From Hirudinaria manillensis (taxonomy: Eukaryota; Annelida; Clitellata; Hirudinida; Hirudinidae), in the NCBI GenBank assembly GCA_034509925.1, contig CM067526.1:6904501-6968500 (forward strand): a stretch of DNA of 64,000 nt, written 5' to 3'. The position numbers and the translations under genes were made by a program. The notes beneath the pieces were generated by a model. It was not told the DNA's origin, did not search any database, and saw only the letters and a program-made list of their open reading frames with translations. This document shows, piece after piece, positions 11,041 through 24,425 of this stretch (positions are counted from its first letter, which is position 1; the number at the start of each line of letters is the position of its first letter).

Positions 11041-14000
11041 TCATCCAACGAGGCCTGTTCCCTTAAACCCTTCTTCGATAACTGAGCCTGATAAGTAATT
11101 ATCAATAATTCAGAAAACAAATATCAAAAATATTTTCAAAGCAAAATTTATACAAACCTCCTCCAATTGTGTGGGGGGCAAAATTTTCCTCTAGATCTTC
11201 AAGAACCTTAAAAAACATAATGATTTTTAATGAAATACCTTAACCTGTAATTTGCTGCACAAATTTATATAATAAAATGATAAATGCTAAATGATAATAT
11301 TCCAACACTCCCATTACAAATTTATTGCTAAATCAAAGTGCTTTTTGATAAGACAAGCAGTAGGATATGTTAAACCATCACCTCAAGTTTAATGAGAGCT
11401 TCAGGTGGCACACACAACTCCTCCAATGTGCAGTCATCACCAACCAATTCCCTTCCCTCGAAATGCAACACTTGATTTGTTTTGTAGACTTGGAAGAGAC
11501 GAAATATCTGATGGAAATCATTAATAACGTTTACAACAATTAATTTAGTAATTTAATACCTAAAATAATACAAATATATGTAGTTTTTTATTTCGAAATA
11601 TTTTGAATATGATCTAATAAGATATAATAATATGAAATCATTGATAGAGAATGTCATGCAAACCTCAATGTGTAGTTCTTTAAGAGTCATGTCAGAGCTG
11701 ACCAGGATCTCCTTCTCTCCTCTGTTCTTTGATCTTCTTCCACTCCTTCTGACAGCAGCACAGTATTCCAACTTCGGATATTTCTCTCCGGGCACGTCGT
11801 CGTCGGACTTCCTCTTCTTTGACTTTTATTATGAAATTATTTATTATAAATAATTATAAATTCTATTCTAATCATTTTAAACGAACATGAAAGTGAGACA
11901 AAACTCCCGACATCTGACAGAAATACCTAACTTATTTGTCAGAGATTTTAAATTGTTAATATTTAAACATTTATATTATAATTTTTACAATATTTACACA
12001 CCTTGTCTTCCGATCCTGCAATGTTACTGTATTCATTATTGTCGTTAACTGATGAGATACATTGCTGGAATGATGATGAATCAGAATCAAAGCTGTCGAG
12101 TCTGTAGACGTAAATTTTTGCTTTTTCATAATGAAATCTTGATTGGATCTCTTGTTTTCTTCTTTCTTCTAAGCAATCAACACACAACTCTAAAAGCAAA
12201 ACATTTTTATTATGAACAATGAGTAGGACCTTGCACAAAATAAATTACAAACAAAAACAAAACAGTTGAGGAGTTTTACCATCTCCAAATTGTAAATTAC
12301 CTGGAAACGAAACTGCAAAGTGGGAGCCTCCAGATTTTGTCTCGGCGATTTCCACAAAAATCTCGTGATCCACGTGGAAATAGTTCTTCAAAACTTGCCA
12401 TTCTTTGGGCCACAACAAAACAAATCGTCTTAAAAAAAAGAAAAGAGCTGTTAATCAACAGACGAATAAAACTTTTAAACTTCAAATAATAATCCTTTCA
12501 TTGAAATAACAAACAGAAATGAATAATTCTGATTTCAATTATGGCCGACAATCAAACAAATACAAATAATACTGTTATATCCTTGGCAAGGCTTAATTAA
12601 GAGATGTATTTTTATTATCAATAAGGAAACATTAGCTTTAAAATGCATCCTTTAGAATGTTACTTTCTCAACCTGCCAATCTCACTGGACTGTTCACTAT
12701 CCCAGGGGTCAAAGAGCAATTTTCCGTGACAACAAACCAAAAGGCGATTACAGATTGAGGCTGGCATTTCATGTTTACTTGAATCTCTGAGGAAATAATC
12801 AACAACTCAATCAAACGTTAAAAGACATTTGTTTGCCACCAAACAAGACCAAAGCAAATTCTGAACCAGCTTTGTTAATATAAGATGTAGAATTTCTTAT
12901 TTTTATGCGAACTACAATTCAATGATTAAATTGTAAATAAAAAACAAATATTTATTACCTGCAGCATTTTTTCCATCGCTCAATGAACGTGGAGGACACC
13001 AGGAAGTATCTGAGTTGGTCTTCAGGTGGATGGTCCATCTCTTCGACTCTGGCTCTGTTTTCGACCTGGTCCTCTGGTTGTGCACAGAGCGTCGAGTCAG
13101 GTTTTGAGTCTTCATCGGAGATGTTTATGATGACAACTTCTCTGGACACATTTGAGTGTGGAGTGTGGAAATTGGATTTGCATTCCATTGATATCAGTGC
13201 TTCATTTTGAAATTGTTCCTTTTGTTTATTGAGGTTTGCCTGGTGCTTTCTTAAGGTGGACAGAGATGGCCTCCTTTTGTTTAGGAACAAATCAGTCAGA
13301 CATTCCTTAAGCTGGAGGGCTTGTTGCTTTGATTCATCTTGGACTATTTGTTCTTGCTGGGATTTGTCCTTTTATTGTTTCATGTTGAACCAATGTGAAT
13401 AATAACTATGGTAACTTCATAAATTCATGACTCAGGAAATTCAAATCCAGCATTTGAATTGCTGGGCATATGAATTGAAGTGCTAAAACAATTTTGGCCT
13501 GCTGATTTGAAATAAGTGGGCAGCATTTATAGAATTGCCAATAGAAAACTTATTCAAGCATTACTGAAACTATGCTTCAAAATGGGGTTAATTAATTAAA
13601 CCTTAAATCTTAATTACTAAAATTATAAATTTTTTTTGAATTTGAAATATTTATAATTTCCTACCTCACAAGTTGAACAGCATGGAGCACCATATGGATA
13701 CTCAGGACAAAAGGGGAAATATTTTTTCAAAATTTTCCAAACATCTGATGAGACCAGTTTCCAGTTTTGTTGATTCGGATCAAGTCCATCTAGAAATTAA
13801 TGAAAATGTCATTTTAATGCATCGAATGCTAAAACAGGAAGCCCTATGAAATTCAAAAAATGCTTAAATATGATAAAATAATGACCAAATAATTTATAAA
13901 CTTACCATGGATGCAGAGCAAATCTGAATTAAATAGTTCACTCTTTGTGCCTATCTGCTGATGGTCTGCAATTGAAATTAAATTAATTATAAAATATTTT

Positions 14001-17000
14001 ATAAATTAATTACTGGAAAATATATTTGTGATTTGAGAGCAATTCAAATTTAAAGATACATTTAAAAACATTAAATAAACACTTGAAAGAAATCAGAAAG
14101 CCAGGAATCCACAAAAGCAGTCCAACCTTCCATGTCATCTTTGTTATCCATGTTCTTTTCAACAAACTTTCTCCAATTCTTCCATGATTCCTTGCCAACA
14201 AGAAATCCAGTGGGTCTGCAACAGGTAATTGTTAGACTAATATTATTTAACCACCTAACTCGCTTTACATTATTGATGGGATATTAATTAATAGACATTA
14301 ATAATAATAGATAAACTAATAATAGATATTAATTAATAGATTATTAATTAATTGATTATTAATTAATTGGATGACTGGTCATTGAATTTGGATTGAATTA
14401 GTACAAACTGTTGTTGCTTTGATTTCATGAGTGTTGCAATCTTTTTGACGTCCTCATTCAAAGACATCCTGGCATTGATGTTTGTACACCTTTCAACGAT
14501 ACATTCTTTGCACAAAACATCTGAGCTGAAAATACAATACTTTTAAGGAACTGCACATAACTATTTATCAATTGTTATTACTTTTAGTAATAGATATTTA
14601 ATAATTGTCAATAATATTGCTTGATAATTAAGAATGTTGCATATGTTAATTAATTCTGAAAAAAAAAAAACATAACCAACCATGGCAATCTGATGGAGAG
14701 TCCCAACTGACTAGAGATGATGTCCACCTAAATTAAACAACAAATGAATATTCATTAACTGCTTAATATATTCGATAAAAACAATCATCACATTAACATT
14801 CATAAACATTGAGGTGTGTTTCAATTTGCATTTATCTCCATAATTATTATTATTAGTAAATTATTATTTACTAACAACATCGCAAGGAAGGAGCTTCAAA
14901 TTCATCACTTCATCTGGATTGAGTCTGCAAGAAAATGAACAAAATCTCTCAAAAAACAATGAAGAAAATAAATAATAATAATTTTAAACAATTTATAAAC
15001 TTATAAAAACCATACATCTTTACTAATTATTAAATATTGACAGCAAGAGTTGAAATTAATTCCAGAGTTATCAATGTTACATAACAACTGTTAATTTCAA
15101 GCTGCCAGTTATGACTAAAAAGTTCCAAACTAAAATTAGTTTTATGGTTAAGTTTAGGCCTGAAGTCATTAGTAATGATTCATGACTGACTTTCTATGCT
15201 TGCAGAAAAACAGTTTCCCTAAATCTTTGTGGTCACTGCTTTGTATAGCAGGAGGAGGACTATTATCAAGACATGTGACATCATCATTAAAGATATTTGC
15301 TTCCATGATTTCATCTTTCACGTCATCCTTCGTAGCACAACTTAAATCGTTGTCTGATATTTCGTTATTTTGCAGGAACTTCATGAGGTTCTGCACTGGT
15401 ACAAACTCAAACTTTTCCAGTTTTTCTTCTGCAGTACAACCTAATTTAAATATGCAAAAATATTATAATTGCATTATGCGACAATGAAATCAGATATTTT
15501 ATGAATGAATTAACTTCAATTGTTAGCCTGCTAGGAAATCATAAAATTAACAAACCTTCATAACTCATTATTGTAGAATAAAGCAATTTTATGTTTTCTT
15601 CTTTTTGGCACAACAATTCCTAAAATTCAAATTCTAACTTTAAAAAATAAAACCAACTTTGATCATTATATTATATTTTACATTTTGTTGGTAAATGTTG
15701 GCTGAAAATTAAAAAAATATTTATCATAATCAATTCATACAATTCATTTAATCAAAATTTAAAGGTTTAAAATCACTGAAATTAAAGTAAAAAACAAAAT
15801 TCAAACCCTTTTGTGAGATTCTCTTAAAAGATCCTTTTCCAGTTCTTTGTTGTGATTCAAGATTTTTTGTCTCAGATTGTTTGGCAATTCTTCAAACTGC
15901 AAGTCTTTGCAAACATTTGCTGAAATAATAAAATTGAAGATCCATGGCATAACCGGTTAGAAATACCAATATTTTCTAGTTATATATTTGAACCTGTGGC
16001 ATTCCTCTTCCTATAAACTAGCATATAAGCATTCACCAGTGACATCTCTTTGCTCGACTTAGACTTCTTTGATTTGTTGTTGAGACTAGAGTTGCCATTG
16101 TTATCAGATGTTAAGCAATCTTCCTCTGAAATAATAAATCAATCATTTACAAAATATGATACTGTAAAACTTCCAAATTGCTTAAAAAACAATTGTTTAT
16201 TCTTAGAAGGAAATGATTTTCAATTTTTTTTGACAAAATGCAACATCATTCTAAATATTAATCACATCTAAAGACATATCAAAGAGAAATTTGGTAAAGG
16301 CATTCACGATCAAAGCCACATATTAATCGTGAATTAATCAAAAAATAATTAAATAAACGAGTGAACAAATGCAATGCAATCACAAGCACACAATGGCACG
16401 CATCTTCAAGTACTGAATGAACTTTCACCGACCAATGGCATTATCGAGGTCATACCCCGACAAATCTCCTTCAAGCTTCACGACCTTCTCATCATTGAAC
16501 TGAAACGTCGAAGAAGTTTTGCAATCTCTGATGACTGCAATGTAGTGACCGCTGTTGGCCAATTGACCGCTGTGGATCAGAATGGCAAACAAGTCGTAAA
16601 TGTAGCTCTCCTCTGACTCTGGAGAGGAGTTATTAGAATTTCCTGATAAAATAAATAAGATTATAAATATAAGTCACATATGAAAATCAATGTAACTCCA
16701 GAAAATATTATTAGTAAATTCTCGACAAAAACATTAACAAACAATTCACGAGCGCGCAAACTCACTTTTCACGTATGGGGACATGTCCAGAACGTCTGGG
16801 AAAGTGAGAGGAGAGGAAATCTTCTTCTTGCTGTGCTTTTCTCTGTGAAAAATCAAATATTTCAACAACTCTTTCAATCAACAAAAGCCTTGATTTGCAA
16901 CAATTTATAACTTATTAATAAAATAAGATTAATAAAATAACAAAATAGATCCTAATTCAGACTGTCTGTATGCTTCGAAGGACCCACTTGTCATAGACAA

Positions 17001-19017
17001 ATCTAAGAAGCTGAAGATTCAGAGTTGATGGCAGCTCAACCAATTCAATGTATCTTGCTGCATTTTGCTTCATTTTACAAGAGGAACAAAAGAACTGGTT
17101 GTCCCCATCCAATATTTCTTGCTAGAAAAAAATTGTATTCATTAAAAATCAACAGAAATTCCAGTGTTTTTTTTTTAAATATTCTCAAATTAATAAAATC
17201 AATCAATCTAATTAGTCAGTTATTACATGAATGCTTATTTTCAAAACTAAACCAAGCTGTACAGCAATACATAAACCAATTACTTGTAAAATGAATGCCA
17301 GTCTAACCTCCAAGAATTCCTCTAGGCATGATGACAGTTTCTTGTTATTGACAACATTTAAATCGAGTTCATAAAATTCAGATCTACTCCTCGTCTGATT
17401 TCCACACTGAATGCAGCTTCAAGGTTTTTTGTTTGTTATTTGTTAAAATAATTAGAGAAAATTTAAATCAATATCTTTTGATCGTAACAATAATTCTATT
17501 CCATGCATCATCATCATCATAAATTCCTATATGTTCCAAAAAGAGGGAATTGGCTTTAATTTAATATCTTTGGTTCAATTTAGTAGTTAAAATATTTATT
17601 AGTTACTCGTTAGTTAATAGTTTATTTGACTTAAATACTCATGCGGTTTTACCTAGTCACGTAGTCATACCGGCCCACAAAGTCGTGAAAAATGCTTCTT
17701 CCCCTGCTGGGTAATTCCTCTAACTTTGACATAAACAACTTGGAAAATTCCTGGGCATCCTTGGAAATTGAATGAAATTTTAGTTGCATTGAAATCAAAC
17801 TTAAGCTGCCCAAGATGAACTCACTTGCTGCACTGTATTATCCAAGAGCAAACAATTAAGGAGGATTGTCGGATCAATGTATCTTAAAAATAAAATACTT
17901 TTAGCAAAAACTCAAAGCATTTGCCAAACTTAAGCTTCAGTAATGTAGTAATGTAATGTCTTATCATAAAAACTCGAGCTACAAGAAATGTAACACCAAC
18001 TTTCTTTTGCTGAAGTAAAGGAGGCCAAAGACTTCTTGCAAACAGGAGATGATCTCACAGATTGGAGAATAAACTACAAGTTTAGTTTATTTTATAAATT
18101 TAAATTAATTATAATGCGATGAAATAAATGTAGAATACGTTCGTACACAAATTCATAAATGGCATAACATCTAAAACAGAATATTTCACTTTTTATAAGT
18201 TCATTTACCATCATCTTTTGTGTCCAGAGAATCCGTGTCCCATGAAAAGACAGCATTTCTTATTTCAGGCATATGAAACCACACCTACATTGTGATAATT
18301 AAAATAATAAGACAATCAATTCTAAAGAAAGAAACTGCTCAAGAATTTTCATTTTCAAATAGATTATTTATGTGTTATTTTGTGAATTACCATGATGTAA
18401 TTCTTTCATTTACTATATTTAACACTTATTTATCAGATATATATCATAATGAGAACTTAAAAACCAATGATGAAAAATTACCTGTAGAGGTGATTAAACA
18501 TATACAAAAGTTCACCTGCAGAAATGCATTTGCATAGCATGTAGCTCCGAGATTCTTGAGACCAACATAGGAATCCTGATAACCAATAAAAATACGGAAA
18601 TTATAAATTAATGGTAAAAACTGATTAACAAAATGCCTACCTTTTCCTTAAGAAGATCAGTCAAATCAACAGGAGGCACATCACTTAACCAGGGCTTTTC
18701 ACCCAAACCACTTAAACAACAGGGATTACCCTTGATATTTCTCCTAGAAAATAATATTTACTAACTTATCATCAGTGTCTAAAGAATCATCTACATCAAA
18801 ATTTAAAAAAAAACTTTAAAAAATCCATTTTGCGGAGCAGTATAATGTTATTTACAGACAAAATTATCACCATTAAATTAAAGTACCTGCAGGAATTACA
18901 AAAATTCAAGTTCATTTTATAAGCAGTTAAGACATGATTGAGTGTAACTTCTTCTGGCTTTGTGCTTTCTGCCCATTGCCAGGCGGCTTTTTGAGACGTT
19001 GGAACTGGTGGAACCAT
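11041..19017 (-). CDS. USP48: Ubiquitin carboxyl-terminal hydrolase 48
   Basis: This is a deubiquitinase of the USP family split into more than 25 short exons. The start is the ATG at 19017; its product ([17 protein letters not shown]...) matches the known USP48 N-terminus, which has KAAWRWAE. The catalytic Cys box [18 protein letters not shown] lies at 18516-18575. The QQ/DAQEF box is split between exons at about 17830-17882 and 17644-17760. A zinc-ribbon-like CIQCG lies near 17400 with its partner CSSCK near 17080. The catalytic His box NSGHYIAV lies at about 16545-16570, and AYMLVYR follows just 5' of 16036. The middle (about 15930-12300) matches the DUSP-repeat region of USP48. The C-terminus (about 11820-11041) is the ubiquitin-like domain, [19 protein letters not shown], and it ends [11 protein letters not shown], almost as in human USP48. 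An untranslated 5' exon probably ends near 19386, where a good donor (CAG/GTAAGC) lies on this strand. Exon edges are approximate. All three catalytic-site boxes are intact, so the protein should be active. Confidence 0.95.
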
Positions 19018-19536
19018 TCTAACTTACAAAATGGGGGTTATCCCTGCAAGTCAACGTAGAAAATATGGCATGATTTGCAACGTTACGATTAAATTTAGTG
19101 GGTTTATCCAAAACTATATTAAACCTAAAGCCGTCTTTCATAAAACAATGTCTGTCACCCGAAACTAGCGCTTTCAGCTTTGAAAATTGGACGTAAATAA
19201 ACTCGTCATCAAGCACAAAGCTTCAAAGATTTAAAAGTAAATCTTAAAATCGTAGACATCTGGAGATCTTGCAAAAATATAATTATAGCTGATCAATATA
19301 AGCACTAGTTATAAAAATTTAAAATAAAATGAAATAAATAGCAAAAAGAATTTGTTTAAATAAGGAGATTTTACTCTTAGCTTACCTGCTCTATTTTGTT
19401 TACCGGGATAGTCACACATGCTTTAGTGGAACGACGAGTGCAGACGTCACAATGCAAAGAATATTATTACACATCCTCAGCACTACGAATTGACTATACT
19501 GATAAATGTATGTAAATAGCATAGTATAGGAGGAAC
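19018..19536. promoter_or_regulatory. Shared 5' region of USP48 (-) and a glycosyltransferase gene (+)
   Basis: Only 519 bases separate the two divergent start codons. A likely USP48 5'-UTR donor lies at about 19385 on the minus strand, so its transcription start is probably between 19400 and 19500, very close to that of the plus-strand gene. No TATA box stands out. Confidence 0.55.
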
Positions 19537-22500
19537 ATGTTAACCAAAGATGTATATTTTCTGCAAAACATTAGAAAATGGGTTTTTATATTTCTGGTGG
19601 CACTTACTTTCATCGTATTATACGTTCTTAACCACCGCCTTTCAGGTCATGCTTATGTCTCTCTTCAAGATGTATTGCTTGTGCCAGAACTAAAAAGTGA
19701 ATTCGATGATGCAAGTGATTCATTCCATTCTGCAGAGAGCCATCACCATGCCCATGACAATGAAGTTGGCTTTGTTTTGCGTGATAGTGAATTGGGAGCC
19801 CCAGAATTTGTGGGCAGAAATCAGAAAAATATACCATTGAGTTATGAGGATGACCCGAACACTTTCTTGAATGTTGAAGATGTGAACAACCAGATGAACC
19901 CACTCTTTACTGACTCAGATTATCCTGAACGAAACATAGCCATTGGTTGTGCCTTGACCACTCGCAGTGATCTTGGGTTGACAGAAGAAACTCTAGCTTT
20001 GCATATGCCATTTTTTAGAGGTTTGTTGTCTTCATTTTGCACCACAGCCACCAGAGGCTTTAGTTATCATTTTTATGTTGCTCATGACCACAGTGATCCA
20101 TTCTTTAGTACTCCTAATGCTCATGACATCTTCACAAAGACATTTCACTTGCAATTGATAAAACATTGTTCAAGAAAGATCAACACAACCTTGCATTTGG
20201 TGGAATGCCATCATTCAGGTCGACCTGCTTGGGCACAAAATGATGCCATGATGGCAGCTTATATGGACAACATGGATTATTATTATAGAGTTAATGATGA
20301 TACAGTCCTGGAAACTACTGGGTGGACAGAAAAGTTTATCTCAGAACTACAAAGATTCACTCCTCCAAATGTTGGTGTTGTTGGACCTTGGTTCAAGGAA
20401 GGGAATGTTGTCATTTTGACTCATGACTTTGTTCACCGAACTCACATTGATATCTTTGGTTTTTATTACCCCAGAGTGTTCACTGATTGGTTTGCAGATG
20501 ACTGGATAACAAATGTTTATTGGCCTGAAAGGTCAAGAAAAGTTGCAGGAACAAGAGTTAAGCATACTATGGAAAAGGGCCAAAGGTATGTGGCCCACTA
20601 TGAAAAGGCTAGCAAAGTGAAGGTTGAAAGTGACATTGGAAAGAATATCATATCTCGTTACATTGCAAGAACAGTTGAAGGCAAAACTTTGAAAGATTGG
20701 GATAACAATGCTGTTGGTGTTGTGGCAATGAGTTTGTTTGGCAGTGATGTTGGATTGATCTATGGCTGCCTCAGATATGCCCAACTTCTTCCTATCATAT
20801 TTCCAAATTGGAGGTTGAGAGTTTATGTTTTGCTTAATGAAACATCTTCAAAAATTATCAAAATTATGGTGAAAAAGCTGGAAAATTTTGGTGTGGAGGT
20901 GGTTAATATCTCTGGAACTAAATTGTCCAAATTGGAACCTCAATTATGGAGATACCTTATCATGACTGATTTGTCGGTTCAAAGATTTATCATCAGGGAT
21001 TCGGTTACTAGACCAACAGAGAGAGAGTTTATGGCTCTTGAAGATTGGATATCCTTGTTGCAACCTAGAGCATTATATTGCATCAGAGACCATATTTCTC
21101 ACAGTCTAACAGCATTCTCTGCAGGAATGATAGGTGGCATTCCAAAAATAATTAAGGAGAAACTTGGAAGCTCGGTTGACAAATTGCTGCTGAGTATTAA
21201 AGAGGAAGAACAATTTTTAAATAAAATTCTCTGGCCAAAGTTTGTTAATAGTACTTTCTGCCATGACAGTATCTCTTGTCACAAATGGCCTGGAAGTCAT
21301 TCCTATCCAATGCTTAGATCTGGAAATGAATTTGTAGGAAGGAAATTTGATTCTAACGATCAGCCAGTGCCTGACAGTTTAGATGATAGCTGGACCGTGG
21401 ATTCTAGTTCCTCTGAACCTTGTGTTATTCTTAAAAACACAGGATTTGGGGAAATGGCAGTGAAAGCGGTTGTAAAACTCAGACCTCTGCTTTGGTCCCA
21501 GGACTATCACATAACACCAATGATGGATCTAAAGAGCCTTTTGCAACCAATTGGAGTCAGGGTCATTGACAATAGCCTTTCCTATCACTGTGGAAAAATT
21601 GGAACTTGTGCTAACAACTTGAAGTAAGGGAATTGTCTAGGCATCATATTAAATATCAATATTAAATTATTATTATCTAATATTATATGATTTGCTTTGA
21701 TTTACTAAAGGGTCATTAATAGTGACAATGGCATGGTACTGGGCCCAGAAATAATACAAAAGTTTTATGAAGCCTACAAGAATGATTCGTTGATGACATC
21801 TGTGACTGCTTTCATCTGCACTCTTCCAGTGTCAATGTGTGAGGCATTCCAGCCTTTCCATAAGAACATGGTGATTTGGGCCAGCATTAGATATGAACAA
21901 GCCAGATCAGAACCTCAGCAGTGGTTGAATCTCAATAAGATGCTCTTGAAAATTGCTCAAAGCAGGTATAACCATTTTAATTTAAAGCCACATAAACATA
22001 GGGATTTTTTTAAAATTAGATTTTGCTTTAAATCATGATAATTGATTTTAATTTAACTGACTAAGTTTTTGTTTTGTAATTGTTTTATTTAAAATTATAT
22101 CGTGACATTCATTTTAATGCAGCATTTTATAAATAATGTCACATTAATTCTAAACAGTCACAGTGTTTTGGCTGCCAACAACCTTTATGATGCCAAGTAC
22201 ATTGAATACTTTACCGGTTTGAAACCTCTACTTATTCCAAACTACTGTGCTTACCTGACAGAAACTTACAAACCTTCAAAAAAACAATTTCTGGTTGCTC
22301 CAATTCACAGCTCAGAACTTTATGACATTTTTTTTGCTGAATTTGATAATATTGTAATGAAAAAGGATTTGGATCTGGTTGTGTTTCCTCTAAGGGAAAT
22401 CTATCCTCAATATCTCTACAGTGACTTAACTTCACACAAAGGCATTGTTTACATTCCATACCAAGTATCCATGATTAGTCTCACAGAACAAGTATATGAG

Positions 22501-24137
22501 TTTCCTTTGTTTAAAATCTTTAATTAATTATAAACTTAAATTAAAAAATGTAATGCCACCTGCTCGTTGATATCACTTGCAGTTACATTATTTTGAAAGA
22601 CATTTTGGAACAAAGGTGTGCAAATTGAATATTGGGTATAATATTGGGAATATTGGTCTCTTTCCCAATAGCATTAAAAAGCAACAGACATTACATGTGT
22701 ATTGTGTTTGCAGCCACAGCTTGGCACAAAGCACCTCTGTAGAATGGCATTACATAAATGATCTGAGCTCCACTAAGACTCTTGGCTTACATAATTTCAC
22801 TTATTATCATGAATTAATGTGGTCATGCATTACTCCTCAAAAATGCATTTATATTTATTTATAAATATATAAACAATTTTCAACAGTACAGGATGAATAT
22901 TCCACTGTTTTTTCCTAGTCTTGATCTTTTGACTGCATGGCATATAAAGTACCAGGTTGTAAGACAAAGAACATGGGATGGATACATGATGAAGACACCG
23001 GAGAAATCCAACATCCGGGGCATGTTTCCTCAAGTGCCCGACCCAAACAACGATTTGGATGAAGACTCCGTCAAGTTCTGCTCTACTTTTGTTTATGATG
23101 AGAATTTTAATACTTTAACTGCCGCATACCTAGGGAATTAGAATGCACCCCAGATCCTAAATACTTTTTCAACTTGTTACATTGGAGAAATTACCATTAA
23201 GAATTAAAAGATCCAACATTCATGAACAAAAGTGTTCATAATGTTCTCAATTTGGCTTTAGTTGCACCAGTTTATATGTTTCTTGATGCCAAATGTCATC
23301 CCTTCCATGACATTTTACTGATAATTAATATTAAACATTTCTCTCACATTTAGGTACTGGTTGAAATTTTCTGATTTTTATCAATGGCCCCACATAATTT
23401 ATTTTGAGTCAATTGAGGATTTAACCAGGAAAATGTCGGACATTGACCTGGATGAGGTCAGCAGAAGAATGTTAGACTTCAACAAAAACGTTCGTCAAAA
23501 AATCAAACTCGCTTGGTCCGATGTGCTCCTGAGGATCACTTCTTCAGAAAATCAAACTTACAAAGGGAAAGAAGCTACCAATGTTACCCAAGCAAAAGTA
23601 CCAAAAAGCCGAAAAAGAACCAAATCAAATCAGAAGCTGCCTGATTATCCCAAAATTAATACTACAACCAAATTTCTTTTCAATAATACACGTTTTCCCA
23701 TGCAAAAGAATAGAGTAGCAGGGATATCCAAAAAGTTGGAAAAGAGACCAACTACAGAGAATAGAAATCAAAATTCCTCTGAAAAGTATCCCAGTTTTCC
23801 TAACCTACCAATATCTACTTCACCGATTAAAAATCAGAAATTTGAAAACAACAAACATCTTGAAGATACTGATTCAAGCAAAAATTCAGTATACACAAAT
23901 AAAATCTCTAAAATAGAGCTCAAATTAGCTATCTCTTCAGAAAATATATCAAATCCAAGTACACCCAGTCATATGAGATATAATAAATATGCAGAGGATA
24001 ATAAAAAGATGAAAAGATACTTCACAGCAGGCTACATGCAGACAGCTTCAAGTCATTTAACCAAACAAAGCCCAGAAACACCAGTTGACGAGAGTGACCA
24101 ACTTCAAAGCAACAACTCAATAGAACTTCACCCTTAA
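19537..24137 (+). CDS. Type II membrane protein with tandem glycosyltransferase-like domains
   Basis: Five exons (19537-21623, 21711-21965, 22158-22491, 22887-23074, 23354-24137) close to 1215 aa. A short N-terminal tail and one signal-anchor helix (about residues 14-31) suggest a Golgi or ER type II topology. Residues about 130-340 form a GT-A-like domain: RVNDDT at 251-256 fits the metal-binding DxD position, and FADDWITNVYWPE follows downstream. From about 393 a second segment (VGVVAMSLFGSD, LWRYLIMTDLS, RDSVTRPTERE, RDHISHS, GMIGG) resembles another nucleotide-sugar-transferase-like family found in uncharacterised eukaryotic proteins; its usual acidic RDxDSR motif is altered, so it may be inactive. 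From about 780 a third segment (HSVLAANNLYDAKYIEYFTG, IPYQVSMISLTEQ, MNIPLFFPS) looks GT-B-like. The last ~190 residues are Lys/Asn/Ser-rich and probably disordered. I do not recognise a named orthologue, and the sugar and acceptor cannot be told from the sequence. Confidence 0.85.
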
Positions 24138-24425
24138 ATGGTCACTTCATTGAACTGGTCAAATGCCAAAAGAACCAGAAAACCTCAGAGACTCCACAAA
24201 TCAACCAAATGTGATGGTGTTGCAGAAGTCCAAACGCTGACAAAGTGGAGTCGTTGTGTATGTTTGACAGTTGATTATTTATATTTTCAACAAGATTAGT
24301 CACCAAACTGATTGTTGTTACTTTAAATGTTGTTAATGGCTACTTTTGTTTGAACTGAAGCAACAAATATTTATTTTTTGTATTCACGCATTTTATTCAA
24401 CAGTCAAACACGGAGTTTGCATCAA

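Noticed and set aside
19019-19216. 65-codon minus-strand frame upstream of USP48 as its N-terminus
   Set aside because: The USP48 family N-terminus (KAAWQWAE) begins at the ATG at 19017 and this frame ends just before it, so it is 5' UTR or chance.
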